Of a stretch of 15,144 bases of DNA, positions 1 to 6,939 are shown piece after piece. Position numbers and translations under genes: made by a program. The first letter of the stretch is position 1. Each line of letters begins with the position of its first letter. The notes under the pieces were generated by a model. It did no database searches and had not been told where the DNA came from. It was given only the letters and a program-made list of their open reading frames with translations. The DNA comes from Citrobacter sp. (GTDB taxonomy: Bacteria; Pseudomonadota; Gammaproteobacteria; Enterobacterales; Enterobacteriaceae), in NCBI GenBank assembly GCA_019415335.1, contig DXKH01000119.1, positions 1 through 15,144 on the forward strand, written 5' to 3'.

Positions 1-250
1 AAAATATGCTCGCGGGCTTGCTATCTCGCTGACGGACAGGCAAATTGATGACCAGCTTTTAAACCGACTCCGTCAGTCTCTGGAACCCCACCGCTCGGGG
101 ACAATTCCAGTACATCTCTACTATCAGAGGGCGGATGCACGTGCGCGGTTGCGTTTTGGTGCGACGTGGCGTGTCTCTCCGAGCGATCGTTTGCTAAACG
201 ATCTCCGTGGCCTCATTGGTTCGGAGCAGGTGGAACTGGAGTTTGACTAA
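1..250 (+). CDS. dnaE: DNA polymerase III alpha subunit, C-terminal end (partial)
   Basis: The reading frame is open from base 2 to a TAA at 248-250 and encodes the last 82 residues of a longer protein. It ends in the acidic stretch [10 protein letters not shown] typical of enterobacterial DnaE. DnaE is the catalytic alpha subunit of the replicative polymerase holoenzyme. The part seen here is the extreme C-terminal region, which in the family contacts the tau clamp-loader subunit; the polymerase and PHP domains lie upstream of the window. accA starts 12 bases after the stop, the arrangement known in E. coli, where dnaE and accA end the lpxD-fabZ-lpxA-lpxB-rnhB-dnaE-accA cluster. The identification rests on the C-terminal sequence and on synteny. 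Confidence 0.95.
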
Positions 251-262
251 TACAGGAATACT

Positions 263-1222
263 ATGAGTCTGAATTTCCTTGATTTTGAACAGCCGATTGC
301 AGAGCTGGAAGCAAAAATCGATTCTCTGACTGCGGTGAGCCGTCAGGACGAGAAACTGGATATTAACATCGATGAAGAAGTGCATCGTCTGCGTGAAAAA
401 AGCGTAGAGTTGACGCGCAAAATCTTCGCCGATCTTGGCGCATGGCAGGTTGCCCAACTGGCACGCCATCCGCAGCGTCCTTACACCCTGGATTATGTTC
501 GCCTGGCGTTTGATGAATTTGACGAACTGGCGGGCGATCGCGCCTATGCCGACGATAAAGCTATCGTCGGCGGCATCGCGCGTCTGGACGGTCGTCCGGT
601 GATGATCATTGGTCATCAGAAAGGCCGCGAGACCAAAGAGAAAATCCGTCGTAACTTCGGTATGCCAGCGCCGGAAGGCTATCGTAAAGCGCTGCGTCTG
701 ATGGAAATGGCCGAGCGTTTCAACATGCCGATCATTACCTTTATCGACACCCCGGGTGCCTACCCAGGTGTCGGTGCGGAAGAGCGCGGTCAGTCTGAAG
801 CTATCGCCCGTAACCTGCGCGAGATGTCACGTCTGAGCGTACCAGTTATCTGCACCGTAATCGGTGAAGGTGGCTCCGGTGGTGCGTTGGCGATTGGCGT
901 GGGTGATAAAGTGAATATGCTGCAATACAGCACCTATTCCGTAATCTCTCCGGAAGGCTGTGCTTCCATTCTGTGGAAAAGCGCGGACAAAGCGCCGTTG
1001 GCTGCAGAAGCGATGGGTATCGTCGCTCCGCGTCTGAAAGAGCTGAAGCTGATTGACTCCATCATCCCGGAACCGCTGGGTGGCGCACATCGTAACCCGG
1101 AAGTGATGGCGGCTTCGCTGAAAGCACAACTGCTGGCCGATCTGGCCGATCTCGATGTGCTGAGCACCGAAGATTTGAAAAACCGTCGCTATCAGCGTCT
1201 GATGAGCTACGGCTACGCGTAA
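263..1222 (+). CDS. accA: Acetyl-CoA carboxylase carboxyltransferase subunit alpha
   Basis: This 319-residue protein has the same length as E. coli AccA and is nearly identical to it. With AccD it forms the alpha2-beta2 carboxyltransferase, which moves the carboxyl group from biotin on AccB to acetyl-CoA, making malonyl-CoA, the committed step of fatty-acid synthesis in the cytoplasm. Residues 1-60 form the helical N-terminal part. The crotonase-like core contains the glycine-rich GEGGSGGA motif at 201-208, whose backbone amides form the oxyanion hole in this family. The ATG at 263 is preceded by AGGA (254-257) at five bases' spacing. The gene follows dnaE by 12 bases and is closed by a strong terminator. 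In E. coli the carboxyltransferase also binds accA/accD mRNA and represses translation; that is family knowledge, not visible here. Confidence 0.98.
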   Translation: MSLNFLDFEQPIAELEAKIDSLTAVSRQDEKLDINIDEEVHRLREKSVELTRKIFADLGAWQVAQLARHPQRPYTLDYVRLAFDEFDELAGDRAYADDKAIVGGIARLDGRPVMIIGHQKGRETKEKIRRNFGMPAPEGYRKALRLMEMAERFNMPIITFIDTPGAYPGVGAEERGQSEAIARNLREMSRLSVPVICTVIGEGGSGGALAIGVGDKVNMLQYSTYSVISPEGCASILWKSADKAPLAAEAMGIVAPRLKELKLIDSIIPEPLGGAHRNPEVMAASLKAQLLADLADLDVLSTEDLKNRRYQRLMSYGYA

Positions 1223-1236
1223 GCGTTGACCATTCC

Positions 1237-1268
1237 GAAAAGGGCCACAATTTGTGGCCCTTTTTTTT
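1237..1268 (+). terminator. Intrinsic terminator after accA
   Basis: The arm AGGGCCAC (1241-1248) pairs perfectly with GTGGCCCT (1254-1261) around an AATTT loop whose A/T bases can extend the stem. A run of eight T follows at 1261-1268. An A-tract just 5' of the stem (1238-1241) can pair with part of the T-run, so it could also stop transcription in the other direction. It ends the dnaE-accA transcript 20-40 bases after the accA stop. Confidence 0.93.
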
Positions 1269-1297
1269 ACCTGCGGTTTGAACACGCTATGATTAGC
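1266..1297 (+). promoter_or_regulatory. Putative ldcC promoter with sigma-S-like -10
   Basis: TTTACC (1266-1271) and TATGAT (1288-1293) are separated by 16 bases and match the -35 and -10 consensus at about four and five of six positions. The extended -10, GCTATGATTA (1286-1295), agrees with the sigma-S-preferred pattern KCTAYRCTTA at nine of ten positions. Sigma-S dependence of ldcC has been reported in E. coli, which fits. The -35 region lies in the T-run of the accA terminator. The transcription start is inferred only. Confidence 0.5.
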
Positions 1298-1320
1298 ATA
1301 GGTTTTTCCAGGAGGAACGC

Positions 1321-3459
1321 ATGAACATCATCGCCATCATGGGACCGCACGGGGTTTTTTATAAAGATGAGCCCATCAAGGAGCTTGAGCGTGCGCTGCA
1401 ATCTCAGGGATTTCAGATTATCTGGCCACAGAACAGCGTTGACCTGTTGAAATTTATCGAACACAACCCACGTATTTGCGGGGTGATTTTTGACTGGGAT
1501 GAGTACAGTCTCGATTTGTGCAGTGAGATTAACCAGCTCAATGAGTATTTACCGCTGTATGCGTTTATCAACACGCATTCGACGATGGACGTCAGCGTTC
1601 ACGATATGCGCATGGCGTTATGGTTTTTTGAGTATGCGCTGGGGCAGGCGGAAGATATCGCGACGCGTATTCGCCAGTACACCAACGAGTACCTCGACAA
1701 TATCACGCCGCCTTTTACCAGAGCGCTGTTCACCTATGTGAAAGAGGGGAAATATACCTTCTGCACGCCGGGGCACATGGCCGGAACGGCCTATCAAAAA
1801 AGCCCGGTTGGCTGCCTGTTTTATGACTTTTTCGGTGGCAATACTCTGAAAGCGGATGTATCGATATCGGTTACTGAGCTGGGGTCGTTGCTCGATCACT
1901 CCGGACCACATCTGGAAGCCGAAGAGTACATCGCCCGAACCTTCGGCGCAGAGCAGAGTTATATGGTGACTAACGGCACCTCCACTTCAAACAAAATTGT
2001 GGGGATGTATGCCGCGCCGACCGGCAGTACGCTGCTGATTGACCGTAACTGCCATAAGTCGCTGGCGCATTTGTTGATGATGAGCGACGTTGTCCCGATC
2101 TGGCTGAAACCGACGCGTAATGCGCTCGGTATTCTGGGCGGTATTCCTAAGCGCGAGTTCACGCGAGAGAGCATTGCGAACAAGGTTGCCGCCACGGCGC
2201 AGGCGCAGTGGCCGGTTCACGCCGTGATCACCAACTCAACCTATGATGGTCTGCTGTATAACACCAACTGGATCAAACAGACGCTGGATGTCCCCTCTAT
2301 CCACTTCGATTCTGCCTGGGTGCCGTATACCCACTTTCACCCCATTTATCAGGGGAAAAGCGGGATGAGTGGTGAACGGGTGCCTGGCAAGGTGATTTTC
2401 GAAACGCAATCCACCCACAAAATGCTGGCGGCGTTATCGCAGGCGTCGCTGATCCATATTAAAGGGGACTATGACGAAGAGACCTTTAACGAAGCTTTTA
2501 TGATGCACACCTCTACCTCACCGAGCTATCCCATTGTTGCCTCCATTGAGACGGCGGCGGCGATGCTGCGGGGAAATTCCGGCCGGCGTTTAATCAATCG
2601 CTCGGTGGAACGCGCACTGCATTTTCGTAAAGAGGTACAGCGACTGCGCGAGGAGTCTGACGGCTGGTTCTTTGATATCTGGCAGCCCGAAGAGGTGGAT
2701 GAAGCAGTGTGCTGGCCGGTGTCGCCCGGTGAAGACTGGCACGGATTTACCGATGCCGACGATGACCATATGTTCCTCGACCCGGTAAAAGTGACGATTC
2801 TGACGCCCGGTATGGATGAGCAAGGGAAGATGAGTGACGAGGGGATCCCCGCCGCGCTGGTGGCGAAATTTCTCGATGAGCGCGGCGTGGTGGTGGAGAA
2901 AACGGGTCCGTACAACCTGCTGTTTCTCTTCAGTATCGGTATTGATAAAACCCGGGCAATGGGGCTGCTGCGTGGACTGACTGAATTTAAACGCTCTTAC
3001 GATCTCAATTTGCGTGTGAAGAATATGCTGCCGGATCTTTATGCAGAAGATCCTGATTTTTATCGCAACATGCGTATCCAGGATTTGGCGCAAGGGATCC
3101 ATAAGCTCATCCGCCAGCACGATCTTTCCGGCCTGATGTTGCGTGCGTTTGATACGTTGCCGGAAATGATCATGACGCCGCATCAGGCCTGGCAGCGGCA
3201 GATCAAAGGCGACGTCGAAACGGTCCCCCTCGATCAACTGGTGGGACGCGTGTCGGCGAATATGATCCTGCCGTATCCGCCCGGTGTTCCGCTACTGATG
3301 CCGGGAGAAATGCTCACTGAGCAGAGTCGCGCAGTGCTCGATTTTCTGTTGATGCTCTGTTCTGTCGGTCAGCGTTATCCGGGCTTTGAAACGGATATTC
3401 ACGGGGCGAAACAGGATGACGACGGCGTATACCTCGTCCGAGTCTTAAAAACGGCATGA
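1321..3459 (+). CDS. ldcC: Constitutive (biosynthetic-type) lysine decarboxylase
   Basis: This PLP-dependent enzyme converts L-lysine to cadaverine and CO2 in the cytoplasm. It has 712 residues; E. coli LdcC has 713, and the last Gly is absent here. Domains in order are an N-terminal response-regulator-like wing domain (about 1-130), a linker, the PLP fold-type I core (about 160-560) and a C-terminal domain. Visible active-site residues at family numbering are His245, Asp330 (FDSAW) and the Schiff-base Lys367 in STHK, with the phosphate-binding GTSTSNK around 220. It is closer to LdcC than to the acid-inducible CadA/LdcI (for example NPRICGVIFDWDEYSLDL), and no cadB-like antiporter lies nearby. 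The start has a strong AGGAGG (1310-1315) at five bases. One oddity is that residue 154, in the usually invariant PGHxGG turn, is Ala rather than Gly (PGHMAG). Confidence 0.95.
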   Translation: MNIIAIMGPHGVFYKDEPIKELERALQSQGFQIIWPQNSVDLLKFIEHNPRICGVIFDWDEYSLDLCSEINQLNEYLPLYAFINTHSTMDVSVHDMRMALWFFEYALGQAEDIATRIRQYTNEYLDNITPPFTRALFTYVKEGKYTFCTPGHMAGTAYQKSPVGCLFYDFFGGNTLKADVSISVTELGSLLDHSGPHLEAEEYIARTFGAEQSYMVTNGTSTSNKIVGMYAAPTGSTLLIDRNCHKSLAHLLMMSDVVPIWLKPTRNALGILGGIPKREFTRESIANKVAATAQAQWPVHAVITNSTYDGLLYNTNWIKQTLDVPSIHFDSAWVPYTHFHPIYQGKSGMSGERVPGKVIFETQSTHKMLAALSQASLIHIKGDYDEETFNEAFMMHTSTSPSYPIVASIETAAAMLRGNSGRRLINRSVERALHFRKEVQRLREESDGWFFDIWQPEEVDEAVCWPVSPGEDWHGFTDADDDHMFLDPVKVTILTPGMDEQGKMSDEGIPAALVAKFLDERGVVVEKTGPYNLLFLFSIGIDKTRAMGLLRGLTEFKRSYDLNLRVKNMLPDLYAEDPDFYRNMRIQDLAQGIHKLIRQHDLSGLMLRAFDTLPEMIMTPHQAWQRQIKGDVETVPLDQLVGRVSANMILPYPPGVPLLMPGEMLTEQSRAVLDFLLMLCSVGQRYPGFETDIHGAKQDDDGVYLVRVLKTA

Positions 3460-3524
3460 CGACTTGCCTTCAGCGCACTCGGGCGGGTAACGTGCTGATG
3501 ATAAATAAAGGAGATGAAGACATT

Positions 3525-3914
3525 ATGCTGGGATTAAAACAGGTTCACCATATTGCGATTATTGCGACAGACTATGCCGCGAGTAAGTCCTTCTATTGCG
3601 ATATTCTGGGGTTTACGCTGCTGAGTGAAGCCTATCGCGCAGAACGCGACTCGTGGAAGGGCGATCTGGCGCTGAACGGACAATATGTGATTGAGCTTTT
3701 TTCATTTCCTTTCCCGCCAGCACGTCCTGGTCATCCGGAAGCCTGCGGTTTGCGCCATCTGGCGTTCAGCGTGGATGACCTGGATAACGCGGTGGCGCAT
3801 CTGGAGGCGAATCACGTTGATTGCGAAGCCATTCGCATTGATCCCTTCACCAACAAACGCTTCACCTTTTTTAAAGACCCGGATGGCCTGCCGCTCGAAT
3901 TGTATGAGCAGTAA
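3525..3914 (+). CDS. yaeR: VOC (glyoxalase/dioxygenase) family protein YaeR
   Basis: This 129-residue single-domain protein of the vicinal oxygen chelate fold has the same length as E. coli YaeR. The metal-ligand pattern of the family is intact: His9 (HHIAI), Glu57 (VIELF), His78 (LRHLAF) and Glu125 (LPLELYE), arranged as two beta-alpha-beta-beta-beta repeats. A hydrolase, isomerase or lyase acting on a small metabolite or glutathione adduct is likely, but the substrate is unknown; it is not GloA itself. The frame stays open upstream to an ATG at 3456 that overlaps the ldcC stop. I chose 3525 because it matches the conserved family N-terminus and follows AAGGAG (3508-3513), although the 11-base spacing is long; ATG 3498 is the alternative. 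It lies 65 bases after ldcC and may share its transcript. Confidence 0.88.
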   Translation: MLGLKQVHHIAIIATDYAASKSFYCDILGFTLLSEAYRAERDSWKGDLALNGQYVIELFSFPFPPARPGHPEACGLRHLAFSVDDLDNAVAHLEANHVDCEAIRIDPFTNKRFTFFKDPDGLPLELYEQ

Positions 3915-3932
3915 GGCTTGTTATTGCGATGA

Positions 3933-3955
3933 TTGCCCGGTAACGTGCCGGGCAA
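3933..3955. repeat. Perfect hairpin between yaeR and tilS (short REP-like palindrome)
   Basis: TTGCCCGG (3933-3940) is the exact reverse complement of CCGGGCAA (3948-3955), with a seven-base loop. No T-run follows, so it is a poor intrinsic terminator. The arms resemble the outer arms of enterobacterial REP elements, with the inner part missing. It ends 20 bases before the tilS ATG and could affect tilS translation or mRNA stability. Confidence 0.6.
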
Positions 3956-3975
3956 CGTCACTGTAAATAACCGCT

Positions 3976-5283
3976 ATGACAACACTCACGCTGAACACCT
4001 CGCTTATCACCTCCCGACAGATACTGGTCGCTTTTAGCGGCGGTCTGGACTCTACCGTACTCCTGCACCAACTGGTGCAATGGCGGACGCAGCAACCGAC
4101 GCTCTCTCTTCGCGCCATTCACATTCATCATGGGCTAAGTGCTCACGCCGATGAGTGGGTGGCTCACTGTGAAGCCGTCTGTGCGCAATGGCAGGTGCCG
4201 CTGGTGGTGGAGCGGGTAACGCTGGTGGACGCCGGGCTGGGAATCGAAGCGCACGCCCGGCAGGCGCGGTATCAGGCGTTCGCCGACGCGTTGTTGCCCG
4301 GCGAGGTGCTGGTGACTGCCCAACATCTTGACGATCAGTGTGAAACTTTTTTACTGGCGCTCAAACGCGGCAGCGGACCGGCGGGGCTGTCTGCAATGGC
4401 GGAGAGTTCTGCCTTTGCTGGCACGCAACTCATTCGTCCGCTGCTAACGCAAACCCGTGTGGCACTGGAGCAATGGGCAAGGCAACATCAGCTTTGCTGG
4501 ATTGAAGATGAAAGCAATCAGGATGACGCCTACGATCGCAACTTCCTGCGTTTGCAGGTTCTGCCGCTTCTGCAACAGCGCTGGCCGCATTTCGCTGATG
4601 CCGCGGCACGCAGCGCTGCGCTGTGTGCCGAACAGGAGAGTCTGCTGGATGAACTGCTTGCCGATGAACTGTCAGGTTGCACCACGGCAAACGGTACGCT
4701 GGCGTTAACGCCACTCATGACGATGAGCCGTGCCCGTCGTGCAGCGCTACTTCGCCGCTGGCTGGCTGCACAAAATGCGCCAATGCCTTCACGCGATGGA
4801 CTGGAACGTCTCTGGCAGGAGGTGGCGCTGGCGCGTGAAGATGCGTCACCGTGCCTGCGTTTCGGCGAGTATGAGGTGAGGCGTTATCAGGGGCAACTGT
4901 GGTGGATTAAATCTGTTGTCGGGCAGAGTGAGACAATATTGCCCTGGCCTTGCTGGCAGATGCCGCTCACGCTACCTGCCGGACTGGGTCAACTCCGGTT
5001 ACAGGCAGGGGGCGAATTGCGTATGCCCCGTGAGGATGAGCGTATCAGTATCCGTTTTAAAGCGCCGGGAATGCTGCATATCGTTGGCCGCAACGGTGGG
5101 CGTAAGCTAAAGAAAATCTGGCAGGAGTTGAATGTACCTTCCTGGCGACGAGATACCACGCCATTACTGTTTTACGGCGAAACGCTGATTGCGGCTGCTG
5201 GGGTATTTGTAACGCGTGACGGAGCGGCGGGTGAGGAGTCGGGTGTGAAACTGGTGTGGGATCAGATCGGCGAAAATGCCTGA
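3976..5283 (+). CDS. tilS: tRNA(Ile)-lysidine synthase
   Basis: TilS uses ATP and lysine to convert cytidine 34 of the CAU-anticodon tRNA-Ile to lysidine, switching its reading from AUG to AUA and its charging from Met to Ile; it is essential in E. coli. The protein has 435 residues against 432 in E. coli. The N-terminal N-type ATP pyrophosphatase domain carries the P-loop SGGLDS at residues 21-26. The TilS-specific central domain and the C-terminal domain follow, with the conserved basic RNGGRKLKK at 372-380 that contacts tRNA. No clear Shine-Dalgarno sequence precedes the ATG at 3976; a hairpin sits 20 bases upstream instead. The stop codon lies within a REP-like palindrome. A few residues differ from E. 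coli at both ends, consistent with ordinary divergence. Confidence 0.97.
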   Translation: MTTLTLNTSLITSRQILVAFSGGLDSTVLLHQLVQWRTQQPTLSLRAIHIHHGLSAHADEWVAHCEAVCAQWQVPLVVERVTLVDAGLGIEAHARQARYQAFADALLPGEVLVTAQHLDDQCETFLLALKRGSGPAGLSAMAESSAFAGTQLIRPLLTQTRVALEQWARQHQLCWIEDESNQDDAYDRNFLRLQVLPLLQQRWPHFADAAARSAALCAEQESLLDELLADELSGCTTANGTLALTPLMTMSRARRAALLRRWLAAQNAPMPSRDGLERLWQEVALAREDASPCLRFGEYEVRRYQGQLWWIKSVVGQSETILPWPCWQMPLTLPAGLGQLRLQAGGELRMPREDERISIRFKAPGMLHIVGRNGGRKLKKIWQELNVPSWRRDTTPLLFYGETLIAAAGVFVTRDGAAGEESGVKLVWDQIGENA

Positions 5284-5302
5284 TGGCGCAGCGCCACCAG
5301 GC
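5278..5302. repeat. REP-like palindrome overlapping the tilS stop codon
   Basis: Outer arms GCCTG (5278-5282) and CAGGC (5298-5302) enclose an A/C mismatch (5283/5297) and inner arms TGGCG (5284-5288) and CGCCA (5292-5296) around a CAG loop. This resembles the GCCTGATGGCGC form of enterobacterial REP (palindromic unit) elements, including the mismatch in the stem. It lies between the convergent ends of tilS and rof and its left arm contains the tilS TGA (5281-5283). A role in 3' end protection or transcription stop for both genes is inferred. Confidence 0.75.
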
Positions 5303-5311
5303 AACAAGGGG

Positions 5312-5572
5312 TCAGGATTCGCTAACCACCACGGTACCGATTTCCGGATGGCTAAAGCTGACAATTTTATCGAGACGAAGCTCGCGCGTTTCACCCGCAA
5401 CCTCGGTGATCAGATATTCCACGTTTTTCCGTGAAACCAGATCGTTGGCTTTCGCCTGCAAAACTTCACCATCTTTCAGTTCCAGCGTCAGTAATAAATG
5501 ATGCTGGCAGGCGAGCTCGAGATTGTCGTAGTCATCACAGTTGATGGGTTGGTATGTATCATTCATTGACAT
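5312..5572 (-). CDS. rof: Rho-binding antiterminator Rof (YaeO)
   Basis: Rof is a small cytoplasmic protein that binds the N-terminal RNA-binding domain of the Rho hexamer and blocks loading of Rho onto RNA, thereby inhibiting Rho-dependent termination. The 86-residue product matches E. coli Rof (84 residues from its second Met) almost throughout: an acidic N-terminal helix region ([15 protein letters not shown]) followed by an Sm-like beta-barrel. The first ATG (5570-5572) has GGTGAG five bases upstream and is preferred; the second ATG (5564-5566), two codons in, is the other candidate. The start overlaps the 3' end of yaeP by 8-14 bases, so the two genes are probably co-transcribed and perhaps translationally coupled. 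The REP-like palindrome follows its stop. Confidence 0.93.
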   Translation of the reverse strand: MSMNDTYQPINCDDYDNLELACQHHLLLTLELKDGEVLQAKANDLVSRKNVEYLITEVAGETRELRLDKIVSFSHPEIGTVVVSES

Positions 5573-5759
5573 AATCGCTCACCAGTAAGTTCGCCGCAGC
5601 GTATGCCGCCTTATCCCTGACCGACTCTGAAAGGGCACTGTCTGCCGCTATTTCATTAAGCACCTTCAATACGCAACCCAGCGCATCCGGGATATACCCT
5701 AAGTCTCCGCTGGCGATTTCCGCATACCGCTTGCGTATTAACTCACAATATTTTTCCAC
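5559..5759 (-). CDS. yaeP: Conserved small protein YaeP, unknown function
   Basis: A 66-residue protein beginning [18 protein letters not shown] and ending LLVSDYVNE, matching E. coli YaeP (UPF0253) in length. I placed the start at a GTG (cac at 5757-5759), because AGGAGG lies four bases upstream (minus strand, 5764-5769) and the E. coli protein begins at this residue. An in-frame ATG at 5775-5777 would add six residues but has no ribosome binding site. The sequence looks all-helical with no signal peptide or membrane segment. Its function is unknown. The stop overlaps the rof start, so co-expression with the Rho inhibitor is the main clue; a role in that pathway is speculation. Confidence 0.9.
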   Translation of the reverse strand: MEKYCELIRKRYAEIASGDLGYIPDALGCVLKVLNEIAADSALSESVRDKAAYAAANLLVSDYVNE

Positions 5760-5837
5760 ATGCCCTCCTGTCAGCATTCTGACTTAACCGTGGATGCAAG
5801 TCTAAGCCTACGAAGATAAACTCTGTTTAGCAAGGTG

Positions 5838-5846
5838 ACTATACCA
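5838..5846 (-). promoter_or_regulatory. Putative extended -10 promoter for yaeP-rof
   Basis: Read on the minus strand, the sequence TGGTATAGT (5846 down to 5838) is an extended -10 element (TGn plus TATAGT, five of six). No good -35 lies 16-18 bases upstream, which extended -10 promoters tolerate. It is about 80 bases before the yaeP GTG, in the 186-base region shared with divergent yaeQ. The assignment rests on motif match only. Confidence 0.4.
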
Positions 5847-5945
5847 CAGCCATTCACGCAATATCAGCGCCTGATGATGATCCTCTGACAGCCTTTTGGC
5901 TCCTTTTTCGCTACAATGGCTGCCTGATTCGAAAGGAGTTTTTCC

Positions 5946-6491
5946 ATGGCGCTTAAAGCGACAATTTATAAAGCCGTCGTCAACGTGGCGGACCTTGACC
6001 GCAACCAGTTTCTTGATGCGGCGTTGACGCTGGCGCGTCACCCTTCAGAAACCCAGGAACGAATGATGCTGCGTCTGCTGGCGTGGATGAAGTATGCGGA
6101 TGAGCGTCTCCAGTTTACGCGCGGTTTAAGCGCAGAGGATGAACCGGAAGCGTGGTTGCGTAACGATCATCTGGGGATCGACTTGTGGGTCGAACTGGGA
6201 TTACCGGATGAACGCCGTATTAAGAAAGCGTGCACGCAGTCTGCTGATGTGGCGCTGTTTACCTACAATAGCCGGACGGCGCAGATCTGGTGGCAGCAGA
6301 ATCAAAGCAAATGCGCGCAGTTTTCGAATCTCACGGTCTGGTATCTGGATGATGAACAACTGGCCCTGCTCAGCGCCTTTGCGAACCGTACCATGACGCT
6401 ACAGGCGACGATTCAGGACGGGGCGATCTGGCTGTCTGATTCTCAGAATAATCTGGAAATTAATCTGGCACCGTGGCAACAGCCGGCATGA
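5946..6491 (+). CDS. yaeQ: YaeQ family protein (PD-(D/E)XK-like fold), unknown function
   Basis: The 181-residue product has the same length as E. coli YaeQ and starts [10 protein letters not shown]. Structures of the family show a compact fold related to PD-(D/E)XK nucleases, but no enzymatic activity is established to my knowledge. Conserved stretches visible here include [19 protein letters not shown] (about 28-46), EPEAWLRND and the [18 protein letters not shown] block (about 78-95), and the central TYNSR. An early proposal that YaeQ replaces the elongation factor RfaH was later disputed. The start has AAAGGAG (5932-5938) at seven bases. A TACAAT (5912-5917) upstream may be its -10, without a convincing -35. 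Its stop overlaps the arfB ATG by four bases, so the two are translationally linked. Confidence 0.94.
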   Translation: MALKATIYKAVVNVADLDRNQFLDAALTLARHPSETQERMMLRLLAWMKYADERLQFTRGLSAEDEPEAWLRNDHLGIDLWVELGLPDERRIKKACTQSADVALFTYNSRTAQIWWQQNQSKCAQFSNLTVWYLDDEQLALLSAFANRTMTLQATIQDGAIWLSDSQNNLEINLAPWQQPA

Positions 6492-6907
6492 TCGTCATTT
6501 CACGAACGGTCTCGATCCCCGACGATGAGCTGGAGATCACCGCCATTCGCGCCCAGGGCGCAGGGGGACAGCACGTCAATAAAACCTCCACGGCGATACA
6601 TTTGCGTTTTGACATTCGGGCCTCCAGCCTGCCAGAGTATTATAAGGAGCGTCTGCTGGCTGCCAGCCATCACCTGATTACCGCTGATGGCGTGATGATT
6701 ATTAAGGCGCAGGAGTACCGCAACCAGGAACTCAACCGGGAAGCGGCGCTTGCCAGGCTGGTGGCGGTTATAAAAGAACTCACCGCAGAACAAAAAAGCC
6801 GACGCGCGACCCGACCGACGCGGGCGTCGAAAGAGCGAAGATTAAATTCGAAGGCGCAGAAATCCTCAGTAAAAGCCCTTCGCGGTAAAGTCCGTCGCGA
6901 TGACTGA
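6488..6907 (+). CDS. arfB: Alternative ribosome-rescue factor ArfB (peptidyl-tRNA hydrolase YaeJ)
   Basis: ArfB enters ribosomes stalled on mRNA lacking a stop codon and hydrolyses the peptidyl-tRNA, as a tmRNA-independent backup. The 139-residue product has a release-factor domain III-like catalytic domain with the GGQ motif at 26-28 ([14 protein letters not shown]) and a basic C-terminal tail (about 105-139, rich in Arg and Lys) that in the family fills the empty mRNA channel. E. coli ArfB has 140 residues. The start is the ATG at 6488-6490, which overlaps the yaeQ TGA as ATGA; an upstream in-frame start at 6473 inside yaeQ would add five residues and breaks the conserved N-terminus MIVISR. 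nlpE follows after 32 bases. Confidence 0.96.
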   Translation: MIVISRTVSIPDDELEITAIRAQGAGGQHVNKTSTAIHLRFDIRASSLPEYYKERLLAASHHLITADGVMIIKAQEYRNQELNREAALARLVAVIKELTAEQKSRRATRPTRASKERRLNSKAQKSSVKALRGKVRRDD

Positions 6908-6939
6908 CGGGCAGGAATAAAAATTGATAGGGAGTCAGG

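Noticed and set aside
2590..3237. A 215-codon open frame on the minus strand inside ldcC
   Set aside because: It is antisense to the conserved catalytic region of ldcC, has an odd His/Arg/Gln-rich composition and no promoter or ribosome site.
6473..6487. An upstream start for arfB inside yaeQ
   Set aside because: It would add five residues before the conserved MIVISR, and the ATGA overlap at 6488 is the typical coupled start.
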